Assembly: GCA_021802025.1 (NCBI GenBank)
Contig: JAKABC010000001.1
Span: 1 to 42,360, forward strand
Source: Actinomycetes bacterium
Lineage (GTDB): Bacteria; Actinomycetota; Acidimicrobiia; Acidimicrobiales; RAAP-2
DNA: 42,360 nucleotides
Direction of reading: 5' to 3'
Position numbers and translations under genes: made by a program. This document shows positions 33,314-41,485 of this stretch, in pieces; positions within the stretch are counted from its first letter, which is position 1, and each line of letters begins with the position of its first letter. The notes beneath the pieces are model-generated. The model was given only the letters and a program-made list of their open reading frames with translations. It made no database searches and was not told the origin of the DNA.

Positions 33314-34928
33314 CCTCGATCTCGACGAACGGTCGCCGGTCACTCGAGCCCGTCGCGTCGGCGATCACGGCCGACACCAGCATCAGGACCCCGGCGGCCG
33401 TCAGGGCCAGGTCGAGGCCGTGGGAGAAGGCGCCGTAGGCGGCGCGCACGACCTCGCCGATGAGCTTCTTCACCGCCCCGGAGGAGACCTTCTCCTCGGC
33501 CGCGGCCTGGCTGTTCACCGAGCCGGTGATGACGGCGTTGATCACGAGCTGGCGGTAGGCCGACGGGATCCCCAGCTGGACGAGGCGCTGGGTGAGGTCG
33601 ACGGTGAGCTGGCCGTTCACGAGGGAGCCCAGGATGGCCACTCCCGTCACGGCCCCGAGCTCGCGGCTGGTGTTGATCGTCGAGGCGGCGATGCCCGAGT
33701 GGGTCGCGGGGATGGCGGTCAGGGCCGTCTGGTTGATCGGCACCACGACGATGCCAAAACCGATCCCGGCGAGCCCCATCGTGAAGCCCAGCGGGTCGAG
33801 GCCCACGGTGGGGGTGAGGACGATATTGGTGAGCAGGACGCCGGCCGCGGCCAGGAAACAGCCCAGCACCAGTGGGGACCGGGTACCCACGCGCGACACC
33901 CACCGTCCCGTCACCAAGGAGGCGACGACCATGCCGCCCAAAAGGGGCAAGAAGTCGAGCGCGAGCGTGTAGGCGCTCACCGACGCGACGATCTCGAGGT
34001 AGAGGGCGACGAAGAAGAAGATCGAGAAGATCGAGAAGTAACTCGTGAAGGCGATGACCGTCGAGCCCATGAACGCCCGGTTCTTGACCCAGGCGACCTG
34101 GAGCATGGGGTGACGTACCCGACTCTCGACGACGAAGTACGCGATGAGCGAGACCCCGGCGATCACGTACATCGTGATGACCCCGCTCGATCGATAGCCC
34201 CAGGTCTCACCCCGGATCGTCGCGAAGGTGGCCAGCGCTAGGGCGGCCGACGACAGGACGAACCCCGCGCCGTCGATGCTGCGTCGCTCCTCGTTGACGC
34301 TCTCTTGGAGCGAGACCGACGACACGATGAAGGCGATCGCGCCGAAGACCAGGTTGAACCAGAAGACGGCCCGCCACGTCCACAGGCCGACGAGGACCCC
34401 TCCGATTACCGGACCGAGGGCGAGGGCGAGACCCGATACGGCCGCCCAGACGCCGAGGGCCCGGGCCCGGGCCCGCCGGTTGGGGTAGATGTGGCGGATC
34501 ATCGAGAGGGTGGACGGCTCGGAGCCCGCGGCACCCACGCCCATGATCACGCGTCCGACGATGAGGGTGGTCGTGTCGGGAGCGACGGCGCACACGATCG
34601 ATCCGACGCTGAAGATCCCGACACCGATCAACATCACCCGTTTGCGCCCGAAGGTGTCACCGAGTGACCCCGCCATAAGCATCAGGCTGGCGAAGGCGAG
34701 GGCGTAGCCACCGACGACCCACTGGAGTTCGGTGACCCCGGCGTGCAGCTCGGACTGCACGCTCGTCAAGACCGCGCTGGCGATCGTGTTGTCGAGGAAG
34801 GTGAGGAAGAGGACCAGTAGGAGCGAGGCGAAACTGAAGTGGGCCCTCAGGGTCGTCGTGATCTGGTCGCGGCCCTCGCGCAGCCGCGCGGCGAGCCCTG
34901 ACCCGGCGCCGTCCCCCTCCTCGCTCAC
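33309..34928 (-). CDS. DHA2-family MFS exporter (14 TM)
   Basis: This 539-residue exporter has the TM1 motif LTFLDNTIASAVLTSVQ, loop 2-3 GSLGDTFGRKRVMLIG, TM5 GVGAAGSEPSTLSMI and a following GLALALGPVIGGVL. A long polar segment precedes the last helix (NGQLTVDLTQRLVQLG to VSSGAVKKLIGEVVRA). The GTG at 34926-34928 begins MSEEGDGAGSG with about 30 cytosolic residues before TM1. It reads leftward, apparently alone, and converges on the MarR gene. It could be a second target of that regulator, but no copy of the inverted repeat is seen upstream. Confidence 0.87.
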   Translation of the reverse strand: MSEEGDGAGSGLAARLREGRDQITTTLRAHFSFASLLLVLFLTFLDNTIASAVLTSVQSELHAGVTELQWVVGGYALAFASLMLMAGSLGDTFGRKRVMLIGVGIFSVGSIVCAVAPDTTTLIVGRVIMGVGAAGSEPSTLSMIRHIYPNRRARARALGVWAAVSGLALALGPVIGGVLVGLWTWRAVFWFNLVFGAIAFIVSSVSLQESVNEERRSIDGAGFVLSSAALALATFATIRGETWGYRSSGVITMYVIAGVSLIAYFVVESRVRHPMLQVAWVKNRAFMGSTVIAFTSYFSIFSIFFFVALYLEIVASVSAYTLALDFLPLLGGMVVASLVTGRWVSRVGTRSPLVLGCFLAAAGVLLTNIVLTPTVGLDPLGFTMGLAGIGFGIVVVPINQTALTAIPATHSGIAASTINTSRELGAVTGVAILGSLVNGQLTVDLTQRLVQLGIPSAYRQLVINAVITGSVNSQAAAEEKVSSGAVKKLIGEVVRAAYGAFSHGLDLALTAAGVLMLVSAVIADATGSSDRRPFVEIEA

Positions 34929-35009
34929 CGTCCGGCCTCCGCCCGTCTCACTCCCGTGGCCCCCGCGGCTCCCGGGGCGCGTCCTCGCGGCCCCTCGTGC
35001 CCGCCACGG

Positions 35010-35471
35010 CTACTTCTTTCTGGGCAGCACGAAGGTGATCGGGAACGAGGTCGAGTCGCCGCCGGTGGCGTTGCCGACGCTGACGTCGCACCGGGCCAGG
35101 TTCACCCTGGTCGTCCCGCAGACCCCCGAACCGATCTTGCCGGTACGCACGATGAAGCGCGTGACGGGCAAGGTGCCCGAGGCCGTGATGGTCACCGCCT
35201 TGGGCAGCGCGCCGAGGCTCATGGGCACGTAGCACTGACCCTGGCCCTTGGCGTTGCGTAGGCACTCGACGATGTAGACCGAGTCACCCGGCTTGAAGCC
35301 CGAGCCGTGGACGCGCACGACCTCGTGGTTGTGGAGCCGGAGGTGCGGGGTCACCACGATGTGCGGTCCCCCCGCGGCGCTGGCGGCACCCACACCGAGC
35401 CATCCGACCCCCGCGGTCGCCAGCACCACGGCCATCGCCCCTAGCGTTGCGCGGAATGTCCTCTTCGACAT
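35010..35471 (-). CDS. secreted neocarzinostatin-fold (Ig-like) protein
   Basis: This 153-residue exported protein has a signal peptide of about 33 residues (MSKRTFRATLGAMAVVLATA, cut after ASA) and then a single beta-sandwich domain. The pattern VVRVHGSGFKPGDSVYIVEC, four cysteines in two short loops (Cys70/Cys80 and Cys118/Cys128) and the ending VSVGNATGGDSTSFPITF match the neocarzinostatin apoprotein layout with its two disulfides. No enediyne synthesis genes are nearby, and actinobacteria often carry such domains without an antibiotic role, so a surface or binding function is as likely. The ATG has GGGAGGA upstream, and a TATACA box lies about 39 bp upstream. Confidence 0.75.
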   Translation of the reverse strand: MSKRTFRATLGAMAVVLATAGVGWLGVGAASAAGGPHIVVTPHLRLHNHEVVRVHGSGFKPGDSVYIVECLRNAKGQGQCYVPMSLGALPKAVTITASGTLPVTRFIVRTGKIGSGVCGTTRVNLARCDVSVGNATGGDSTSFPITFVLPRKK

Positions 35472-35509
35472 GCGTCCTCCCGGTCCAGTCGGCCGATCGG
35501 CGGAGGCGT

Positions 35510-35515
35510 TGTATA
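35510..35515 (-). promoter_or_regulatory. candidate -10 box (TATACA) of the secreted protein gene
   Basis: TATACA on the minus strand, 38 bp before the ATG, is a near-consensus -10 in otherwise GC-rich DNA. No good -35 is seen at 16-18 bp. Confidence 0.45.
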
Positions 35516-35609
35516 CCCGAGTCGGCGCCGGGGTCGGCCGAACGTCACGCCCATGGTAGCGAAGGTCTCGGAGGGTCGAGCGCTGACGGCCCGATAACTA
35601 AGGGAACCT

Positions 35610-36284
35610 TCAGTCGCCCTCGACGAGGTTAATCAGCCCCTCGCGCGCGGCGATCGCGACGGCCTCGAGTTTGGAGTGGACCCCGAGCTTGGACAGGATG
35701 TTGGCGACGTGGTTGCGCACGGTGTTGATTGAGATGAACAGGTCGTCGCCGATGCCCTCGGTGGAGCGCCCCTTGGCGAGGAGCTGGAGGACCTCGAGCT
35801 CACGGGAGGTGAGGAGCTGGGTCCTCTGATCGGGCGACTTGCGGATCTGGTCGAGCAGTCCGCTGAACTCGTGAGAGCGGATGACGAGTTCGCCGCGCGC
35901 TGCCGCGCGCACCGCGGCGAGGACGTCACCGATGGGTCGGTCCTTGTTGATCAGTCCGACGCAGCCCGCCTCGATGGCGCGCGCCAAGAGAGCGTGGTCG
36001 CCGCTGCCCGTGAGCATGACGATACGGGTCTCGGGGTGGTGCTCGAGGATGGTGGTCACGGCCTCGATGCCCGTGCCGTCGGGGAGGCGGTAGTCCATCA
36101 AGATGACGTCGGGCACCTCGACCTCGACGAGGGCGTAGGCCTCCTGAACTGATTGGGCGACGCCAATGAGCCTCAGGTCCGGTTCGTGGGTGATGGTGAG
36201 GGCCAGCATCTCGGCCACCATCACGTGGTCGTCGACCACGGCGACGGTGGTCACGACTGAATCATCCCCCACGTTCTGCGACAC
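35610..36284 (-). CDS. NarL/LuxR-type response regulator, no kinase nearby
   Basis: This two-domain regulator of 224 residues has a receiver domain (about 12-130) with acidic pair Asp18/Asp19 in AVVDDHVMVAEML, phospho-acceptor Asp64 in VILMDYRLPDGTG, the switch Thr in VMLTGSGD and Lys in GLINKDRP. The LuxR-type helix-turn-helix (about 157-215) reads LTSRELEVLQLLAKG, then FISINTVRNHVANILSKLGV. No histidine kinase is encoded in the window, so its partner is elsewhere. GTG at 36284 has no clear Shine-Dalgarno; GTG at 36254 (MTTVAVVDDH) follows GGGGGAT and is a good alternative. Confidence 0.93.
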   Translation of the reverse strand: MSQNVGDDSVVTTVAVVDDHVMVAEMLALTITHEPDLRLIGVAQSVQEAYALVEVEVPDVILMDYRLPDGTGIEAVTTILEHHPETRIVMLTGSGDHALLARAIEAGCVGLINKDRPIGDVLAAVRAAARGELVIRSHEFSGLLDQIRKSPDQRTQLLTSRELEVLQLLAKGRSTEGIGDDLFISINTVRNHVANILSKLGVHSKLEAVAIAAREGLINLVEGD

Positions 36285-36322
36285 TACCCATCGCGGGGCC
36301 CTAGGATGAAGTTTTCTTCGTT

Positions 36323-36339
36323 AGTTCGGGGGAGTTCGG
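36323..36339. repeat. tandem direct repeat AGTTCGG with 10-bp period
   Basis: AGTTCGG at 36323-36329 and 36333-36339, separated by GGG, falls on one face of the helix 39-55 bp upstream of the response-regulator start. Adjacent is GAAGTTTTCTTC (36308-36319), a palindrome. It is a possible regulator-binding region. Confidence 0.4.
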
Positions 36340-36343
36340 AGAT

Positions 36344-36484
36344 TCACTCCGGAACCCCTTCGGGTCCCCCACGGCACGACGTCGGATCGTGTTCGCCGAG
36401 CACGACGCCGCACTCGGGGCAGACGAGGTGGGCGTAGCAGGCGGCCTCGCCCCCCTCGTCGGGTTCGAATCCGACGTCGCTCAC
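36344..36484 (-). CDS. 46-residue four-cysteine (zinc-ribbon-like) protein
   Basis: A very small gene starts at GTG 36482-36484, which overlaps the korB stop as GTGA, with AGGAGA at correct distance inside korB. The product begins MSDVGFEPDEGGEAACYAHL and contains Cys16, Cys22, Cys25 and Cys37 with His19 and His32; the central CPECG is a classic metal knuckle. Zinc or an iron-sulfur centre could be bound. No family is recognised. The overlap and ribosome site argue that it is real and coupled to the oxidoreductase operon; it could be an assembly factor, regulator or electron-transfer accessory. Confidence 0.7.
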   Translation of the reverse strand: MSDVGFEPDEGGEAACYAHLVCPECGVVLGEHDPTSCRGGPEGVPE

Positions 36485-37536
36485 CGGAAGGTCTCCTGGA
36501 GCCGCGCGAGCTCGTCGGCCCCGGGGCAGAGGGTCTCGTAGGGCACACGGGCGAGTGCGTTCGGCGGGGTGCGGTTGAGCTCGTGGAGGTCCGCGCGAGA
36601 CTCGTCGAGGTAGAGCAGCCCCGTCGCGATCTCCCCCCTCGTCTGGCGATCGCGGATGTAGGACTCCACCGAGAGTCGATCGGTCGGGTCGTAGCCCGCC
36701 GGGACCGCACGGAAGCGCATCACGCTGCCGTCGTGCATGACCACCTCGCGCGCCACGTCGCTGCCCACGCTCGCCGTGATCGGAGCCTGGACCGGCACGA
36801 AGTCGGCCTCCACCTCTTTGACCTCGTGCTCGCGAACGAAGCGGTAGCTCTTGGTGGAGCTCTCGTGGTCGTTGAAGGTGACGCAGGGCGAGATCACGTC
36901 GATGACCGCGAACCCGCGGTGGGCGACCGCCGCCTTGAGGAGGGGCACCAGCTGGTCCTTGTCACCCGAGAACGAGCGCGCGAGGAACGTCGCGCCCACG
37001 CTGAGCCCAACCATGATCGGGTCGATCGGTGCGAGGAGGTTGGGGTCGCCCTTCTTCGGTGCCGACCCGACGTCGGCCGACGCGGACAGCTGGCCCTTCG
37101 TGAGGCCGTAGACGCCGTTGTTCTCGATCACGTAGACCATGTTCACGTTGCGCCGCATGGCGTGCAGGAGGTGGCCGAGGCCGATCGAGAGGGAGTCCCC
37201 GTCGCCCGAGATCCCGATGTAGGTGAGCTCACGGTTGGCGGCGCTCGCTCCGGTCGCGATCGCCGCCATGCGGCCGTGGGCGGAGTTGAAGCCGTGAGCG
37301 CCACGCACGAAGTAGGTCGGGGTCTTCGAGGAGCAGCCGATCCCGCTCAGCTTGGCGATCTGACGTGGGGGGAGCGAGAGCTCCCAGAAGGCGTAGGTGA
37401 TGGCGGCGGTCACCGAGTCGTGACCACAGCCGGCGCACAAGGTCGACATCGCGCCCTCGTAGTCACGCACCGTGAGCCCGAGATCGTTGCGCGGCAAGGG
37501 GTTGAGCGGGATTAGGGGTTTGGTGATCGAGGGCAT
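36481..37536 (-). CDS. korB: 2-oxoacid:ferredoxin oxidoreductase, beta subunit
   Basis: This 351-residue thiamine-diphosphate and [4Fe-4S] subunit, with KorA, oxidatively decarboxylates a 2-oxoacid (2-oxoglutarate is the usual actinobacterial substrate) to an acyl-CoA, reducing ferredoxin. Cluster cysteines are visible in TLCAGCGHDSV (Cys34, Cys37), SGIGCSSKTP and VISPCVTF. The ThDP/Mg motif is GDGDSLSIGLGH ending in ENNGVYGLTKGQ. The ATG overlaps the korA stop as TGATG. A pyruvate-type activity cannot be excluded. Confidence 0.94.
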   Translation of the reverse strand: MPSITKPLIPLNPLPRNDLGLTVRDYEGAMSTLCAGCGHDSVTAAITYAFWELSLPPRQIAKLSGIGCSSKTPTYFVRGAHGFNSAHGRMAAIATGASAANRELTYIGISGDGDSLSIGLGHLLHAMRRNVNMVYVIENNGVYGLTKGQLSASADVGSAPKKGDPNLLAPIDPIMVGLSVGATFLARSFSGDKDQLVPLLKAAVAHRGFAVIDVISPCVTFNDHESSTKSYRFVREHEVKEVEADFVPVQAPITASVGSDVAREVVMHDGSVMRFRAVPAGYDPTDRLSVESYIRDRQTRGEIATGLLYLDESRADLHELNRTPPNALARVPYETLCPGADELARLQETFR

Positions 37537-39377
37537 CAGTGTCTCTCCAGGTGGGCCAGGACCCCGTCGACGACGTGACGGGCTGAAAGGGGGAAACCGC
37601 CGTAGACGAGGATCGAGGTCATCGAAGCCGGCGGGACCCCGGTCTCGGTCGAGATGAGCGTGCGCAACTGGGCGTCACGGTTCATCTCGACCACGAAGCA
37701 CGGCGCGTGCGACGCGACGAAATCGCGCACCTCGTCGACGAAGGGGAAACCGCGCACTCGCATCAGGTCGCACTCGACGCCGCGGCTCGCGAGCTCACTG
37801 ACCGCCTCGCGTACCGCCGGGTCGCAACTGCCCATGGTCACGATGCCGACGGTGGCGCCGGGACGGCGCTCGATGATCGGTGCCGGCACGTGGGGCGCGG
37901 CGGCCGCGTGCTTGCGCTTGAGCCGGTCGACGACCTCTTGGTACTCGGCGGGTGACTCGGTGTAACGCCCGAACTTGTCGTGACCGGAGCCCCGGATGAA
38001 GTAGGCCCCCTTCTCGTCCGAGCCCGGCAGGGTTCTGGGGGTGACGAACTCGTCGTTTTCGTCGGTGTAGCGGTAGAACTCGCGCATCGTGGCGAGGTCG
38101 GCGTCGCTCAGCACCCGGCCGCGGTCGGGCCGGTAGTCGTCGTCCCAGGTGAGGCGGGGCACGACCCAGTCGTTCATGCCGATGTCGAGGTCACTCAACA
38201 CGAACACCGGCGTCTGGAACCGCTCGGCCAGGTCGAAGGCCTGCGCGGTGAACTCGAAGCACTCGCGGGGGTCGGCCGGGAGCAGGAGGATGTGTCGGGT
38301 ATCGCCGTGGGAGGCGTAGGCGCACAGCAGCAGGTCGCCCTGCTGGGTGCGCGTCGGCATCCCGGTCGACGGGCCCACCCGCTGGACGTCGACGATGACC
38401 GCGGGAATCTCGGTGTAGTAGCCCAGGCCGATGAGCTCGTTCATGAGCGAGATCCCCGGTCCCGAGGTCGACGTGAAGGCTCGCGCCCCGCTCCAGCCCG
38501 CACCCAGGACGATGCCGATCGAGGCGATCTCGTCCTCGGCCTGGATGATGAGGTAGTCGTGGCGGACCTCGGTCTCGCCGTCGGGCCCCGCCCCCGGCAC
38601 CTCGCGCTGGCGGTAGCGGGCGCACAGCCGGGTGAAGTTGTCCATGACCCCAGTGGCCGGCGTGATCGGATACCAGCCGGCGACGGTCGCCCCGGCGTAG
38701 AGGGCGCCCAGGGCGGCCGCGGTGTTGCCGTCGATCAGGATGGACTCGCCGGTCTCCTCGCGGGGCTCCACCCGGAACGCCAGGGGGCAGTCAAAGTGCT
38801 CGAGGGCGTAGTCGTAGCCCAGGCGCAGCGCCCGCTGGTTCGACTCGCGCAGCGCGGCGTTGCGCGCGAACGTCTCATCGAGCAGGGCGGAGACGACCTC
38901 GAGGTCGATGTCGAGCAGTCCCACCACCGCCCCGGCGTAGGCGATGTTCTTCATGAGGATGCGCTCGCGCGGCTGGTCGAAGTGCTCGAGGCACAACGCC
39001 GCGAGCGGGACTCCGAGGAAGGTCACGTCGTCGCGGGCGAGCTCGGGCCCGAGGGGCCAGGTCGAGTCGTAGAGGACGTAACCGCCCGCGCGGGCCTCGG
39101 CGACGTCCTCCGCGTAGGTCTGGGCGTTCATCGCGATGACGAGGTCGTAATCGAGCGAGCGCGCCGTCCACCCGTCCGCGTTGACGCGCACCTCGTACCA
39201 CGTGGGCAGCCCCTGGATGTTGGAGGGGAAGAGGTTCTTGCCCGACACCGGGACGCCCATGCGGAAGATGGCCTGCACGAGGAGGCTGTTGGCGCTGGCC
39301 GAACCGGTGCCGTTGACGTTCGCGAGCTTGAGGGCGAAGTCATTCACGCCACTGGCCCGGGTCAGTTCGATGGTCAT
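37536..39377 (-). CDS. korA: 2-oxoacid:ferredoxin oxidoreductase, alpha subunit (gamma-alpha fusion)
   Basis: This 613-residue subunit has a gamma domain fused in front (about 1-185; GVNDFALKLANVNGTGSASA, SNIQGLPTWYEVRV) and the alpha pyrimidine-binding domain behind (about 210-613; AGWYPITPATGVMDNF, QAEDEIASIGIVLGAGWSGA, TSTSGPGISLMNE). This fused layout is that of KorA in actinobacteria. The ATG at 39375-39377 has CGGAGG upstream and overlaps the flavoprotein stop (ATGA). The open frame upstream is a shadow of that gene. The enzyme likely gives an oxygen-tolerant, ferredoxin-linked alternative to 2-oxoglutarate dehydrogenase. Confidence 0.94.
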   Translation of the reverse strand: MTIELTRASGVNDFALKLANVNGTGSASANSLLVQAIFRMGVPVSGKNLFPSNIQGLPTWYEVRVNADGWTARSLDYDLVIAMNAQTYAEDVAEARAGGYVLYDSTWPLGPELARDDVTFLGVPLAALCLEHFDQPRERILMKNIAYAGAVVGLLDIDLEVVSALLDETFARNAALRESNQRALRLGYDYALEHFDCPLAFRVEPREETGESILIDGNTAAALGALYAGATVAGWYPITPATGVMDNFTRLCARYRQREVPGAGPDGETEVRHDYLIIQAEDEIASIGIVLGAGWSGARAFTSTSGPGISLMNELIGLGYYTEIPAVIVDVQRVGPSTGMPTRTQQGDLLLCAYASHGDTRHILLLPADPRECFEFTAQAFDLAERFQTPVFVLSDLDIGMNDWVVPRLTWDDDYRPDRGRVLSDADLATMREFYRYTDENDEFVTPRTLPGSDEKGAYFIRGSGHDKFGRYTESPAEYQEVVDRLKRKHAAAAPHVPAPIIERRPGATVGIVTMGSCDPAVREAVSELASRGVECDLMRVRGFPFVDEVRDFVASHAPCFVVEMNRDAQLRTLISTETGVPPASMTSILVYGGFPLSARHVVDGVLAHLERH

Positions 39378-41179
39378 GGAGCCTCCGCGAGGGGTCGGGT
39401 GCCGACGGGGATGAAGTTGGTGGAGCCGGCGTAGGGGATGGCGAGGTCGAAAAGCGCCATGTCCCAGGCGGCCGTCGGGCACCGCTCGGCGCACAACCCA
39501 CAGTGCACGCAGACGTTCTCGTCCTTGACCATCACCCGACCGGTCTGGGGCAGGGGGGCCGAGACGAAGAGCGCCTGGTCCGGCTGGAGGGCGGGGGCGC
39601 GAAGCCGCGCCCGGAGCTCGGCCTCGGTGCCGTCGGGAGTGATGGTGAGGCACTGCACGGGACAGATGTCCAAGCAGGCGTCGCACTCGATGCACAGGCT
39701 CGCGGTGAAGTCGGTCTGTACGTCGCAGTTGAGGCAGCGCTGCACCTCGCGCGCCGTCTGCTCCGCGCTGAAGCCGAGCTCGACCTCAAGGTCGAGGGCG
39801 CTGAAGCGCGTGGTCAGCTCGAGGTGCTCCATCTTCTGGCGCGTCGAGGGGTTGAAGTCGTTGTGGTAGCTCCACTGGGAGAGGCCCATCTTCTGGCTCA
39901 CCAGGGTCGAGCCCGGCGCGGGCCGGTCCGCGACCGGTAGGCCCCGTAAGAACAGGTCGATGGAGATCGCGGCCTGGTGACCGTGGGCGACGGCCCAGAT
40001 GATGTTCTTGGGCCCCCAGGCGGCGTCGCCCCCGAAGAAGACGCCGGGCAGGGTGGACTCGAAGGTCGTCGTGTCCACGACGGGCATGCCCCACTCATCG
40101 AACTCGAGGCCCAGGTCGCGTTCGATCCACGGGAAGGCGTTCTCCTGGCCGATCGCCAAGATGACGTCGTCGCAGGGCACGATGACCGTCTCGAGGACTC
40201 GGCTGTGGCGCCCCCCCCCGTCCCACTCGAGGACCTCGAACTCCATTCCCGTGAGGCGGCCGCCCTCCACGACGAAGCGGGTCGGGGCGTGGTTGACGAC
40301 GATCTCGACCCCCTCCTCCTCGGCGTCCTCGAGCTCCCAGGGGGAGGCCTTGAAGTAGTCGCGGGGCCGGCGGGCCATGACCTTGATGTCTTGACCACCG
40401 AGCCGGCGGGCCGTACGACAGCAGTCCATGGCGGTGTTGCCGACCCCGATGATGAGCACCCGCTCGCCGATGGTGTCGACGTGACCGAAGGCGACCGACT
40501 CGAGCCACTCGATGCCGACGTGGACCTGCTCGGGGGCGTCGTGGCGCCCGGGCAGCTCGAGCTCCTTGCCCCGGGGCGCGCCGACCCCGACGAAGACCGC
40601 GTCGTAGCCCGCCTCGCGCAGCGAGCGAAGGCTGGTCACCGGCGAGTTAAAGCGCGCGTCGACGCCCCGCTCGAGGATGACCCCGGTCTCGTCGTCGAGA
40701 ACCTCTTCGGGGAGGCGAAACGAGGGGATGTTGGTCCGCATCAGGCCGCCGGCACGGTCGTAGCGCTCGAACAGGGTCAGCTCGTAGCCGAGCGGCGCGA
40801 GGTCGTTGGCGACGGTGAGCGAGGCGGGGCCGGCCCCGATCAGGGCGACGCGCTGGCCGTTGGTCGACGAGGGCAGCGGGGCCAGCGCGGCGCGTACGTC
40901 GTCGGCCAGGTCGGCCGCCACGCGCTTGAGTCGGCAGATCGCGACGGGCTCGCCGTCAACACGCGAACGACGACAGGCCGGCTCGCACGGGCGGTCGCAC
41001 GTGCGCCCGAGGATGCCCGGAAAGACGTTCGACTCCCGGTTGAGCAGGTACGCCTCGGTGTCGCGCCCCTGGGCGATCAGGCGGATGTAGCCCGGCACGT
41101 TGGTGTGGGCGGGGCAGGCCCACTGGCAGTCGACGACGCGGTGGTAGTAGTCGGGACTGGTCGTGTCCGTCGGTTCCAC
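39374..41179 (-). CDS. GltD-like NAD(P)H/FAD oxidoreductase fused to a 2[4Fe-4S] ferredoxin
   Basis: This 601-residue protein has an N-terminal Fe-S domain (Cys18, 22, 61, 65, 69, 82), an FAD motif VALIGAGPASLTVANDL (about 111-127), an NAD(P) motif RVLIIGVGNTAMDCCRTARR, an FAD-closing GGDAAWGPKNIIWAVAHG, and a C-terminal domain with two [4Fe-4S] motifs, CIECDACLDICP and CVHCGLCAERCP. It resembles the small subunit of glutamate synthase and NfnB, but no GltB is nearby. Being first in a tight operon with korA and korB, it most likely moves electrons between the Kor enzyme, ferredoxin and NAD(P). GTG 41179 (MEPTDTTSPDYY) has GGGGAG at five bases; longer starts are less likely. Confidence 0.9.
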   Translation of the reverse strand: MEPTDTTSPDYYHRVVDCQWACPAHTNVPGYIRLIAQGRDTEAYLLNRESNVFPGILGRTCDRPCEPACRRSRVDGEPVAICRLKRVAADLADDVRAALAPLPSSTNGQRVALIGAGPASLTVANDLAPLGYELTLFERYDRAGGLMRTNIPSFRLPEEVLDDETGVILERGVDARFNSPVTSLRSLREAGYDAVFVGVGAPRGKELELPGRHDAPEQVHVGIEWLESVAFGHVDTIGERVLIIGVGNTAMDCCRTARRLGGQDIKVMARRPRDYFKASPWELEDAEEEGVEIVVNHAPTRFVVEGGRLTGMEFEVLEWDGGGRHSRVLETVIVPCDDVILAIGQENAFPWIERDLGLEFDEWGMPVVDTTTFESTLPGVFFGGDAAWGPKNIIWAVAHGHQAAISIDLFLRGLPVADRPAPGSTLVSQKMGLSQWSYHNDFNPSTRQKMEHLELTTRFSALDLEVELGFSAEQTAREVQRCLNCDVQTDFTASLCIECDACLDICPVQCLTITPDGTEAELRARLRAPALQPDQALFVSAPLPQTGRVMVKDENVCVHCGLCAERCPTAAWDMALFDLAIPYAGSTNFIPVGTRPLAEAP

Positions 41180-41485
41180 TACGACTCCCCTCGTCGAGGG
41201 GCCGCCGTCCCCGCCGGGGGGCAGCGGTCCGTTAGCCGTAGCGTACAGCGCCCGGAGAACCCCTCTTCGCCCCACCCGACGTAGGGGAAGGCGAGAGGCG
41301 TCGACACCTCGACGACGTCATCGCACGCGATCCCGGTTCGAGTCGGACCAACCGCGACGAGAACGGATCGTCGCGGGCGGGGTGAAGCGCGATCGCCCGT
41401 CGGGGATCGTTGCGGTGCTCCAGCCCACGGGAGAGGACGAGTAGACGACCAGGCGCGTGATGGGTGTGGTGGCTAGGGTGGCCCG
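41180..41485. other. 306-bp divergent intergenic region
   Basis: This gap separates the flavoprotein-kor operon from the polyphosphate glucokinase gene. I find no convincing coding frame, RNA gene or strong hairpin in it. It must hold two divergent promoters, but no box is clear enough to call. Confidence 0.6.

Noticed and set aside
36457..36476. Stem-loop CGTCGG-GTTCGAAT-CCGACG resembling a tRNA T-arm
   Set aside because: No acceptor, D or anticodon arms of a tRNA can be folded around it, and it lies within the start of the small four-cysteine gene. It could still affect translation of that gene.
41230..41246. Sequence CGTTAGCCGTAGCGTAC, similar to the 13-bp motif at 20.4 kb
   Set aside because: The match breaks after a few bases and has an insertion, so it is not good enough to call a third copy.
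41320..41342. GGTTCGAGTC run resembling a tRNA T-loop
   Set aside because: The flanking five bases do not pair and no cloverleaf can be formed.
41163..41444. A 93-codon open frame in the gap before ppgK
   Set aside because: It overlaps the start of the flavoprotein gene on the other strand, is Arg/Pro/Ser-rich with no motif and has no ribosome site.
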